Source: Bacteroidales bacterium (GTDB taxonomy: Bacteria > Bacteroidota > Bacteroidia > Bacteroidales > UBA932). From it: a stretch of 35,850 bases of DNA. Where the stretch lies: positions 1 to 35,850 of the forward strand of contig JAAYYL010000005.1 in the NCBI GenBank assembly GCA_012515395.1, read 5' to 3'. The notes below the pieces were generated by a model. It did not search any database and was not told the DNA's origin. It worked only from the letters and a program-made list of their open reading frames with translations. The translations under genes and the position numbers were made by a program. Positions 17,219 through 25,066 of this stretch are shown piece by piece. The first letter of the stretch is position 1. The number at the start of each line of letters is the position of its first letter.

Positions 17219-17956
17219 ATGATAAAAGACATACGTTCCATAACCTGCTACGAAACCGATTCTGCAAAAGACCTCAAACCATTTGCTTTTATGAACATAG
17301 CCCAGGAGCTTGCCAACCGGGATGCAGTCCGCCTGGGGTTCGGGTACGACCGGCTGATGGATCTAAACACAATATGGGTATTATCCCGTATGGAAGTAAA
17401 GTTCTTGCGCGCTCCGGTATGGAGGGAAACCGTTGAGATAGATACCTGGCACAAAGGAGAAGACGGAATTTTTTCTCTGAGAGATTTCCTGATCAGGAAC
17501 GAAAACGGCACTGAAGACCTGGTCACTGCCACCAGTTCCTGGTTGATCATCAACCTGAAAACACGGCGTATCCAAAGGCCCCAACTGCTTTTTGACGATA
17601 CCACTCTTTCAGAAAAAACGGAACGACATGCCATTAAAACGCCCTGTGCCAAGATTGAGGTTCCTGACCGGGATTTGCTCAGGCCTGCGAGACAAAAAAC
17701 GGTGAATTATTCAGATATCGATTTCAACGGACACGTTAACAACGCCAAATACATTGAATGGGCTTTGGATTACCTGGACCCGTCACTGGTTTCTTCACGC
17801 AAAGTGGACTGTTTCCGTATCAATTTCAACAATGAGGGTCTCCTGTCAGACCGGATAGACATGATAACGGCCGTTACAAACTCCCTGACATATTACGTGG
17901 AAGGTGTCAACAAAGGAAAAAATATTTTCAGGGCAGAAATTTCATTCAAACCCTGA
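17219..17956 (+). CDS. Acyl-ACP thioesterase (FatA/FatB-like hotdog)
   Basis: MNIAQELANRDAVRLGFGYDRLMDLNTIWVLSRMEVKF; second hotdog VNYSDIDFNGHVNNAKYIEWALD. Confidence 0.9.
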   Translation: MIKDIRSITCYETDSAKDLKPFAFMNIAQELANRDAVRLGFGYDRLMDLNTIWVLSRMEVKFLRAPVWRETVEIDTWHKGEDGIFSLRDFLIRNENGTEDLVTATSSWLIINLKTRRIQRPQLLFDDTTLSEKTERHAIKTPCAKIEVPDRDLLRPARQKTVNYSDIDFNGHVNNAKYIEWALDYLDPSLVSSRKVDCFRINFNNEGLLSDRIDMITAVTNSLTYYVEGVNKGKNIFRAEISFKP

Positions 17957-17970
17957 GAGCAGAATACAAA

Positions 17971-19578
17971 TTACTTGTTTTTTCTTTTTAGAATATCTGT
18001 GTAGAGATACCTTTTAATCTTCAGAGTAGGTGTCTTTTCAAACTCGTTTTCATGTTCATGGATACCCGAGATACGAGACATTTTTCCTACTTTGCTGTTC
18101 ACATAGTTCATAATGTCGTTATACACTTCGGATATCTGCTCACGCAGATCATCTTTCAGGTCCTGCAAGTACACAAGGGCTACCAATTTGCCCTCTTTCT
18201 GCAAAACCAGCGACTCAGTTACCAGTTCGTGCTGATTCAGGATACTTTCAATATCTTCCGGATAAATATTCTCTCCCGTGGATCCAACGATCATATTACT
18301 CAAACGTCCCTTTATGAAAATACGCCCCGTTTTGTCCATCTTGCCCAGGTCGCGGGTGCGAAACCATCCGTCATCGGTAAAAGCCTCTTTGTCAGCCTCC
18401 GGATTCATATAATACCCGTCCATGACACAAGGCGTTTTCACCTGGATTTCCCCCACTCCGGTTTTCGGGTCCATGTCTTGCAAACGGATCTCTATGCCTT
18501 TCATTACCCTTCCGGTAGACTGAAGGTACGTATCGGGATGAACGGCTCCCGCAATAAGCGGGGCTGTCTCCGTCAAACCGTACCCTATAGAATATGGGAA
18601 ACGTGCATCCCGTAAAAATTTCTCGGTGGCCCTGTTCAGTTTTGATCCGCCTATTCCAAAGAACCTCATTCTGCCGCCAAAGGTGTGGTACAGCCGTTTA
18701 CCGGCAATCCGGTGTAGCATTCGTCTTATAAACCGGACCTTATAAAGGATCTTCATGACCTTATTTGATGTAAACCGGGCAAAGATCTGCCTGGTATAGA
18801 TCTTTTCCATGATAAGCGGAACAGTAAGCATAAAAGTCGGCTGAACACTTTTCAGGGCCGGCAGCATGCTGGTAGGAGTAGGCGGAACTCCCAGATAAAC
18901 TACAGATGCCCCCTCCATAAAGGGATACAACATACCCAATGAACACTCATAGGTATGGGATAACGGCAATATGGAAAGAAAAACATCTTCCGGGAATACT
19001 TCAATGAGCGTTTGTACCATATGCAATTGATTGCACAAGGCTTTGTGACTCAACATAACACCCTTGGGAGAAGATGTAGTTCCGGAAGTATAGATAATGG
19101 CAGCCAAATCATTCGGTTCAGGAACAGATCTCTCTGCCGGAACACCTTCTGCGTGCATTTTTTTCCCGCCAATTACCGTCAGGCTGACCGTCCTGATAAC
19201 CAATTCCATCTTTTCCCTTGCCTCGTGCGGGATTTTGGCATAAAGTTTATCAGATACACACAATGCCTTAGAACCGGAATGCTCCAGGATGGATGATATG
19301 GCTTCCCCTGAAAAATCGGGAAGAATGGGAACTATGACCATTCCCAGGGAGACCGCTGCAAAATAGCAAACGTTCCAGTTTGGCATATTGGTACTGAGCA
19401 AAGCAACCTTGTCACCTTTTTGAAGTCCGGCCGAAAGGAGGAAAGATTGTACACTTTCCACTCTTTGGGCAAAAATTCCATAGGTTACTGTTTCCCCTTC
19501 GTATAAAGAAAAGGCAGGCCTGTCAGAATATGTATCTATACTGTTGGAATATACGTGAAATAAAGTAGGATAAATCAT
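17971..19578 (-). CDS. AMP-binding long-chain acyl-CoA synthetase / fatty-acid ligase
   Basis: IIYTSGTTSSPKGVMLSHKAL, GYGLTETAPLI, GWFRTRDLGKMDKTGRIFIKGR. Confidence 0.93.
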   Translation of the reverse strand: MIYPTLFHVYSNSIDTYSDRPAFSLYEGETVTYGIFAQRVESVQSFLLSAGLQKGDKVALLSTNMPNWNVCYFAAVSLGMVIVPILPDFSGEAISSILEHSGSKALCVSDKLYAKIPHEAREKMELVIRTVSLTVIGGKKMHAEGVPAERSVPEPNDLAAIIYTSGTTSSPKGVMLSHKALCNQLHMVQTLIEVFPEDVFLSILPLSHTYECSLGMLYPFMEGASVVYLGVPPTPTSMLPALKSVQPTFMLTVPLIMEKIYTRQIFARFTSNKVMKILYKVRFIRRMLHRIAGKRLYHTFGGRMRFFGIGGSKLNRATEKFLRDARFPYSIGYGLTETAPLIAGAVHPDTYLQSTGRVMKGIEIRLQDMDPKTGVGEIQVKTPCVMDGYYMNPEADKEAFTDDGWFRTRDLGKMDKTGRIFIKGRLSNMIVGSTGENIYPEDIESILNQHELVTESLVLQKEGKLVALVYLQDLKDDLREQISEVYNDIMNYVNSKVGKMSRISGIHEHENEFEKTPTLKIKRYLYTDILKRKNK

Positions 19579-19720
19579 TGTTTATTATATAAGTTAGTAT
19601 ATACGTACAATAATAATGCCGACAAAGGTATATATTTTTAATTTTACTATAGAATTCCTTTGAGTCTGTTTTTTATTTGAGACACATTTTTTGGAATAGT
19701 ATCAGTTTATCAGAAATCAT

Positions 19721-19728
19721 TATATTTG
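19721..19728 (+). promoter_or_regulatory. TAnnTTTG -7 box (TATATTTG), 5 nt before ATG
   Basis: TATATTTG-AAATT-ATG. Confidence 0.65.
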
Positions 19729-19733
19729 AAATT

Positions 19734-20450
19734 ATGAAAAAATATGCATTATTCGCCATTATAGCCTGTATAATGCCTCTGTCGCCGGTCTGGGCACAGG
19801 ACAATAACATACAGCAGGATACTCTTCGCAATTTAAGCGTTAAGATCGTAGACAGAAAAGACAAGCCCTTGCCGAACCTGGTAGTGACAACCGTTCAAAG
19901 GGATCAATCTTTTCTTACGGACAAGAACGGATCCGTAGTGCTGGAAGGCATCTGTGACAAGGATTCCCTGGTGGTATTCCTGCCCAATATTGGAGAAACC
20001 CACATACCCTGCCAGGGACTGGATTCCCTATTGATCACAGTTAGATCAAAAAAACGTTACCGGGTTGATGATCTTAAAGAACTGACCAACAGGAGAACCA
20101 CTCCGACCAATTCCATTGAGAACGTGCCGGAGTTGCTGAAGACAAGACCTGCCAGGGATCTTGCCGAACTTTTAATGGGACAAATACCGGGTCTGCGTAT
20201 TACCAGCGGTCCCAACGGCATAACAGCCAATATAAGGGGAATAAATACCATTACAGGAAACACGGAACCTCTTATTGTTGTGGATGGTATGACATATGAT
20301 ACATTTGCCGTGGTAAACAGCTTTTTGGACGTACACAGCATCCAGTCCATCCAGGTTCAGAAAGATGGGGGGATGTACGGTATGCGGGGTGCAAACGGGG
20401 TGATTATCATCACCACAAAAGGGTCTTCCGCCAATCCTCTTTCTTACTGA
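19734..20450 (+). CDS. TonB-dependent receptor plug-domain protein lacking a beta-barrel
   Basis: Start at MKKYALFAIIACIMPLSPVWAQ (signal peptide); plug-like LLMGQIPGLRITSGPNGITANIRGINTITGNTEPLIVVDGM...IQVQKDGGMYGMRGANGVIIITTKG; stops right after the plug. Confidence 0.85.
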   Translation: MKKYALFAIIACIMPLSPVWAQDNNIQQDTLRNLSVKIVDRKDKPLPNLVVTTVQRDQSFLTDKNGSVVLEGICDKDSLVVFLPNIGETHIPCQGLDSLLITVRSKKRYRVDDLKELTNRRTTPTNSIENVPELLKTRPARDLAELLMGQIPGLRITSGPNGITANIRGINTITGNTEPLIVVDGMTYDTFAVVNSFLDVHSIQSIQVQKDGGMYGMRGANGVIIITTKGSSANPLSY

Positions 20451-21700
20451 CAGACAAGGCTTCTGTGACCTTCAGGTCCTACTGCACAGACACCGAAAAA
20501 ATAATTATCCTTGCTGTACGGAATCTTCGTGTGGTTTTCCGTAACAAAGATTTCTTTTTCCCAGGCAGGTTGATCCGTCTGACGCAACAGGACATAGTAC
20601 CCTGCAATTGAAGCACTGTCCGTTGAATGATCCCAGGTAAGTTCTGTATAATTACTCAGCTCGCGGGTGTTAAGTCTCACGTTGGCAGGTGCTTGGGGTG
20701 CTTTAGCCAGGTTCATCACTGCCGCCAGATTGAGAGCTGTATTTTTTCTTACATATTCAAAATCAACTCCTGACGGCAGATCCCCGTATGAAATCCCGTT
20801 TTCATTGCGTACCAACTGGTGGGTTCTGTCGTAATTTTCATAATACTCGGAAATCCTTACGGCAGGATATCCGGCTTTCAGAAAAGGCGTATGATCCCCT
20901 CCCCTGCCAAAGCGGTCGTTCCTGAAGATCATTTTCACGGTTAGGTTGTCTACATACATTGCCGCTGTTTCCATTATGTAGCGTGCCAAGTGCCGAGCAG
21001 GTCCATCTTCCGAAAAAACCCGTGTAAGTGTGTTGTCTTTCTGTCCTGTATCACTTGCCTGTGTGTTTCCTATCATGTCATAGTTAATGACTGCACGGAT
21101 GTTCCACCCTTCCGACCCGGCTATTCCGGACATGGCCGCAGCACCCAGCAAACCGTGCTCTTCACCCGAAAGGAATAAAAACCGAACGGTTGCAGGCAAA
21201 GGTTCTTCTTGGGACAATATTCGTAAACTTTCCATCAGGCAGGCAATCCCGCTACCATTATCGTTGGCCCCCGGAGCAAAGGACGTAGAATCGTTGTTAT
21301 CATTTACCCGGCTGTCGTAATGTGCCAGCAAAACAATCTCGTGGGATCCTGTACCGCGGAGCACAGCCATAATGTTGGTCAGAGAGACTTCTCTTTCCAG
21401 TCTGGTGCCCGGGCCTCCTGCTTTATATTGAACTTTTTTTACGGTAAGCCGTCCCTCTGAGTCAGGTATGTAAGAAGAAGCTTTCGTGTAAAGCCATTCA
21501 CAGGCAGCCCCGATTCCCTTATTGGGATCCTGACGGGTACTAAGGTTGTGACGTGTTTCAAAACCTACCAGTTTCATAACAGTTGATTCAATACTGTCGG
21601 CAGAAATTTCAGAAATACTCTCAACAATAACAGGGTCCGGCTGAGCGAAAGCGGGCAGGAAGAAGCCTGTTGCCAGCAAAATAATTATAAATCTTTTCAT
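20444..21700 (-). CDS. Secreted M28-family zinc metallopeptidase (with C-terminal FN3-like region)
   Basis: Start at MKRFIIILLATGFFLPAFAQ; VLLAHYDSRVNDNNDSTSFAPGANDNGSGIACLMESLR, FLFLSGEEHGLLGA, INYDMIGN. Confidence 0.9.
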   Translation of the reverse strand: MKRFIIILLATGFFLPAFAQPDPVIVESISEISADSIESTVMKLVGFETRHNLSTRQDPNKGIGAACEWLYTKASSYIPDSEGRLTVKKVQYKAGGPGTRLEREVSLTNIMAVLRGTGSHEIVLLAHYDSRVNDNNDSTSFAPGANDNGSGIACLMESLRILSQEEPLPATVRFLFLSGEEHGLLGAAAMSGIAGSEGWNIRAVINYDMIGNTQASDTGQKDNTLTRVFSEDGPARHLARYIMETAAMYVDNLTVKMIFRNDRFGRGGDHTPFLKAGYPAVRISEYYENYDRTHQLVRNENGISYGDLPSGVDFEYVRKNTALNLAAVMNLAKAPQAPANVRLNTRELSNYTELTWDHSTDSASIAGYYVLLRQTDQPAWEKEIFVTENHTKIPYSKDNYFFGVCAVGPEGHRSLVCQ

Positions 21701-21705
21701 GATTT

Positions 21706-21713
21706 CAAATATA
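21706..21713 (-). promoter_or_regulatory. TAnnTTTG -7 box (TATATTTG), 5 nt before ATG of M28 peptidase
   Basis: Reverse strand TATATTTG-AAATC-ATG. Confidence 0.65.
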
Positions 21714-21728
21714 TAAAAATAATCTTTG

Positions 21729-21736
21729 TATTTTTG
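21729..21736 (+). promoter_or_regulatory. TAnnTTTG -7 box (TATTTTTG), 5 nt before ATG of DUF1295 gene
   Basis: TATTTTTG-AAACC-ATG. Confidence 0.65.
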
Positions 21737-21741
21737 AAACC

Positions 21742-22659
21742 ATGGAAAAAACAAGATCCCGATCGTTTCTGATCATCCTGCTGACATATATTCTGGCCCT
21801 TATTACAGGAATTTTTGTCTATAACCTGACCGGCTCCCTATGGGAGATCAAAGGAATCATTCCAAAAATCTTTATTGCAGATACCGTTGCTACAATACTC
21901 GTATGGCTTGTGGGTGTTTACTACAAGAATTCTTCCGTGTACGATCCCTACTGGAGTGTTGCTCCCCCTGTCATCATGATCCTGCTTGCTTTCCATTTGA
22001 ATCTCTTAGATCCCGGAACCATACCGGCATCTCTTGTGCTGCTTTTGGCCGCGGTCTGGTTCTGGGGCATACGCCTGACAGCAAATTGGGCCTATACCTT
22101 CCGGGATCTGGGTGTTCAGGACTGGCGGTACACCAAGTTCAGAAATGATTTCCCGGGAATCTGGCAATTGATCAATTTTTTTGGCATTCACTACATGCCA
22201 ACATTAATCGTATTCTTTGCCATGTTACCTGCCCTGGTAGTGATGGAGAATCTGCACACGTCCCCTGACAATGTAGGTCCCGCCAACCTGCTGACTTTCG
22301 CAGGTTTCACAATCAGTGCAGGTGCTGCTTTGATACAACTTCTTGCCGACAGACAATTGCACAGTTTCCGGCGTACACATGCAGGAAGTGTGTGTGAGAC
22401 AGGGTTGTGGAAATACGCCCGTCATCCCAATTATTCAGGAGAGATCCTGATGTGGTGGGGCGTATACTTAATGAGTATTTCCGTACTTCCTTTCCATTAC
22501 TGGTGGACCGGTATCGGAGCCCTGCTAAATACCATGATGTTCCTTTTCATAAGCATACCTCTGATGGAAAACCGGCAATTGGCCAACAAGCCGGAATACG
22601 CTTCCTACAGGAATCGTGTAAGTGCACTGACTTTTGTCAGAAAAAGTACGAAAACGTAA
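21742..22659 (+). CDS. DUF1295 (steroid 5-alpha-reductase-like) membrane protein
   Basis: DPYWSVAPPVI, WGIRLTANWAY, RRTHAGSVCETGLWKYARHPNYSGEILMWWGVYL. Confidence 0.9.
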   Translation: MEKTRSRSFLIILLTYILALITGIFVYNLTGSLWEIKGIIPKIFIADTVATILVWLVGVYYKNSSVYDPYWSVAPPVIMILLAFHLNLLDPGTIPASLVLLLAAVWFWGIRLTANWAYTFRDLGVQDWRYTKFRNDFPGIWQLINFFGIHYMPTLIVFFAMLPALVVMENLHTSPDNVGPANLLTFAGFTISAGAALIQLLADRQLHSFRRTHAGSVCETGLWKYARHPNYSGEILMWWGVYLMSISVLPFHYWWTGIGALLNTMMFLFISIPLMENRQLANKPEYASYRNRVSALTFVRKSTKT

Positions 22660-24166
22660 TTGACTGCATACTATTCCTCACATTGTAACCTTCAATGAAA
22701 CCCGGTCTGAAACGGTCAGTCAGGCCCAGTCTGAGTTCGTATCCAATTTGAAAAACAGAAGCACGCAACCCCAATCCTACGCCTATTCCCCATTCATGAC
22801 GTCTGAAAACATCGGAAAATTCAAAAGCCGGATTGCTGATCTGTCCGGCCAGGTAGTACCTGTAATAAGTTGAGAAGGAAGCATAACATCCTATGGGAAA
22901 ATTGTTGAAGTGCGGAAAATAAACCCGTACCGATAAAGGGATCCCCAAGGCAAACATATGAATTCTGTTCATATAAGACACCCCCGGTGTCTCTGCATGA
23001 CGTGCTCCTATGTACTCTAACTGCACAGACGGATTCAATTCCAAAAATCCTTTCCAGAGAAACCTTGCATCGGCTCCCATGGCAGCGTAAAAACCCGGTC
23101 TGCCTTCCAGAACTCCCCTGGTATGCATAAAGCGATTGGTTCCAAAGGCAGCGGAAGGGCCCCAGAAAAAAGCGTATTCGGGTACATGATGAATTACGGC
23201 ATACTTACCCGACGGGGCCAGATGCGAATATGCTGCCAACATTGAAACCAACCTGCCCACATAGGAAGTCACTCCAACCAGTCCTTCGTAATCGATCCCT
23301 TCTGCTTGATCCTCCACTTTGTGATAAGGAGATTCACTCCCGGTAGTAATAAACAGAGTGGGTATTTGTGATTTTGCAAAACTCCTGGTATCAGTGGCTC
23401 CTAACAGAGAGTTTTCAAAAGATATGAAACGAACTTTCAAAACATCCGAAGGAGTCAGCCATTGCCGGGAATCTTCCAATGTCCCGGTACCGATTACCTT
23501 CAACACACCCGAGGTTCTGTAATACCCAACCATATCCAGGCTGATCATCGTTTTGATCTGACTGACCGGATACAAAGAATCTTTCAGAAAATGCTCCGAG
23601 CCCCACAAGCCCTGTTCCTCTCCGTCAAAAGCAACAAAAACAACTGTTCTGGGCAAACCTCCTTTTTCCTTTAAATACCTGGCCGTTTCTATCAGGACAG
23701 CCGTTCCCGATGCATTGTCATCTGCCCCGTTATAAACAGAATCGATGACACCCGGGTTTCCGTGCAAGGTTCCCAGGTGGTCGTAATGGGCTCCAACTAT
23801 AATATATTCGTTTTTAAGCTTTGGATGCGTTCCGGGCAAAACCCCAATTACGTTACAACCCTCCAGAACTACCAGGGGGATCTCACCAATAGCGGAAGGT
23901 ATTTCTACATCAAAGTAATGAAAATAACTGGTGCCGTTGTACTCATCCAGTCCGATGTCCGCAAAACGATCTGCTATGTATTCCCCGGCAATAAGATTCC
24001 CTTCAGTACCAGTAAGACGTCCTTCCAATGAATCCGAAGCCAGAAATGAAACGTGTTCCCTTAAAGCAATCCTTGACAGAGTATGGGGATCGTGAACCTG
24101 AGCCTGTATATATCCCGATGCACAAAAGAAAAACCCAAGAATAGGCAGGAAAAATACTTTTTTCAT
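22637..24166 (-). CDS. M28-family peptidase with C-terminal outer-membrane beta-barrel-like domain
   Basis: Signal peptide; IIVGAHYDHLGTLHGNPGVIDSVYNGADDNASGTAVLIETARYL, FVAFDGEEQGLWGS; C-terminal ~180 aa with alternating beta-strand pattern ending in ...ITFSYFF*. Confidence 0.87.
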   Translation of the reverse strand: MKKVFFLPILGFFFCASGYIQAQVHDPHTLSRIALREHVSFLASDSLEGRLTGTEGNLIAGEYIADRFADIGLDEYNGTSYFHYFDVEIPSAIGEIPLVVLEGCNVIGVLPGTHPKLKNEYIIVGAHYDHLGTLHGNPGVIDSVYNGADDNASGTAVLIETARYLKEKGGLPRTVVFVAFDGEEQGLWGSEHFLKDSLYPVSQIKTMISLDMVGYYRTSGVLKVIGTGTLEDSRQWLTPSDVLKVRFISFENSLLGATDTRSFAKSQIPTLFITTGSESPYHKVEDQAEGIDYEGLVGVTSYVGRLVSMLAAYSHLAPSGKYAVIHHVPEYAFFWGPSAAFGTNRFMHTRGVLEGRPGFYAAMGADARFLWKGFLELNPSVQLEYIGARHAETPGVSYMNRIHMFALGIPLSVRVYFPHFNNFPIGCYASFSTYYRYYLAGQISNPAFEFSDVFRRHEWGIGVGLGLRASVFQIGYELRLGLTDRFRPGFIEGYNVRNSMQSITFSYFF

Positions 24167-24184
24167 AATACCGTGTATATATTA

Positions 24185-24192
24185 CAAATATA
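24185..24192 (-). promoter_or_regulatory. TAnnTTTG -7 box (TATATTTG), 18 nt before ATG of M28/OMP gene
   Basis: Reverse strand CTTATATTTGTAATATATACACGGTATTATG. Confidence 0.55.
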
Positions 24193-24334
24193 AGCAATTG
24201 AAGGTATATTCCGCAGCCTTAACAAACTATAAGCCGGCAGAACAAAAACAAATGTTATTTGTAATTTTTTTAACATGAATAGAAAGAATCAGTAAGTAAA
24301 TAAAATTATATTGTCGTTTGTTCGCATAAGTTTT

Positions 24335-24342
24335 TACTTTTG
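24335..24342 (+). promoter_or_regulatory. Promoter -7 box (TACTTTTG) of the arginine operon leader
   Basis: Exact TAnnTTTG; TTG at 24311-24313 gives a 21-nt spacer, and TTTG at 24317-24320 a shorter alternative. Confidence 0.7.
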
Positions 24343-24349
24343 TCCTGGA

Positions 24350-24394
24350 ATGAATACATCTTTACAGATTCTACGTGTCCGAGTAAGGGCTTAG
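24350..24394 (+). CDS. Putative arginine leader peptide MNTSLQILRVRVRA*
   Basis: ATG AAT ACA TCT TTA CAG ATT CTA CGT GTC CGA GTA AGG GCT TAG; three Arg codons in the last six sense codons; immediately upstream of hairpin and arginine operon. Confidence 0.75.
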   Translation: MNTSLQILRVRVRA

Positions 24395-24444
24395 GGTGCA
24401 GCGACAGCTCCTGCATCCTGTATGCCCATCTTTCCGTCTTTTTT
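24387..24444 (+). promoter_or_regulatory. Putative attenuator hairpin and T-rich tract upstream of the arg operon
   Basis: AGGGTGCAG (24393-24401) pairs with CTGCATCCT (24411-24419), one G-T wobble; outer GGGC (24387-24390)/GCCC (24424-24427); then ATCTTTCCGTCTTTTTT. Confidence 0.62.
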
Positions 24445-24478
24445 CTCAACATCCCATAACCTTAATATTTTTTTGACA

Positions 24479-25066
24479 ATGAATGTGCGCATTCTTGTTG
24501 CCAATGCCTCTCATACAGGCTATGCAGAACGTATTTGTGAATTGATGTATATATCCGCCCTGGAACGTGGAACAGGTATTGCCCGCCGTTCTCCGGAATA
24601 CATCAAAGAAAAAATGATCAGCCAAAAAGCCGTAATAGCACTCGATAGCAAACAACTTGTAGGCTTTTCATACATAGAAACCTGGAGCAATAAATCTTTC
24701 GTGGCAAATTCAGGTCTTATAGTGGACCACGCCTACCGTCACCTGGGAATCGCTTCCAGAATCAAAAGAAAGATCTTCCATTTGTCCAGGGAATTGTACC
24801 CGGATGCAAAGATCTTCGGCATTACAACGGGATCAGCCGTTATGAAAATCAATTCAAAACTGGGTTACAGGCCTGTTCCGTTTTCGGAACTGACCCGGGA
24901 TGAAGCATTCTGGGACGGTTGCAAAGGGTGTCGTAATTACGACATCCTCATCCGGAATGAAAAACGCATGTGCCTTTGTACCGGCATGCTTTACGATCCG
25001 GCTGAACATCCCGCCAGAAAACAACAGAAAGAACAACAACAGACAATAAAAAACAACACCCCATGA
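24479..25066 (+). CDS. GNAT-family N-acyltransferase, probable first enzyme of arginine synthesis (N-acetyl-/N-succinylglutamate synthase role)
   Basis: GNAT core VVGFSYIETW/GLIVDHAYRHLGIASRIKRKIFHLS; first gene of the arg operon; C-terminal Cys motifs CKGC and MCLC. Confidence 0.8.
   Translation: MNVRILVANASHTGYAERICELMYISALERGTGIARRSPEYIKEKMISQKAVIALDSKQLVGFSYIETWSNKSFVANSGLIVDHAYRHLGIASRIKRKIFHLSRELYPDAKIFGITTGSAVMKINSKLGYRPVPFSELTRDEAFWDGCKGCRNYDILIRNEKRMCLCTGMLYDPAEHPARKQQKEQQQTIKNNTP

Noticed and set aside
17064-17267. 67-aa ORF on the minus strand as a real gene
   Set aside because: Only the C-terminal ~38 aa resemble a protein family; the rest is antisense to the thioesterase promoter and start. 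Treated as a remnant.
24363-24422. TACAG (24363-24367) pairing with CTGTA (24418-24422) as an antiterminator
   Set aside because: Only 5 bp, and TACAG would be covered by the ribosome stalled on the Arg codons, so it does not fit the expected logic.
24422-24478. N-terminal extension MPIFPSFFSTSHNLNIFLT of the GNAT ORF
   Set aside because: It would start inside the putative attenuator hairpin region, is rich in leader-like T codons, and the GNAT sequence begins naturally at MNVRIL (24479).
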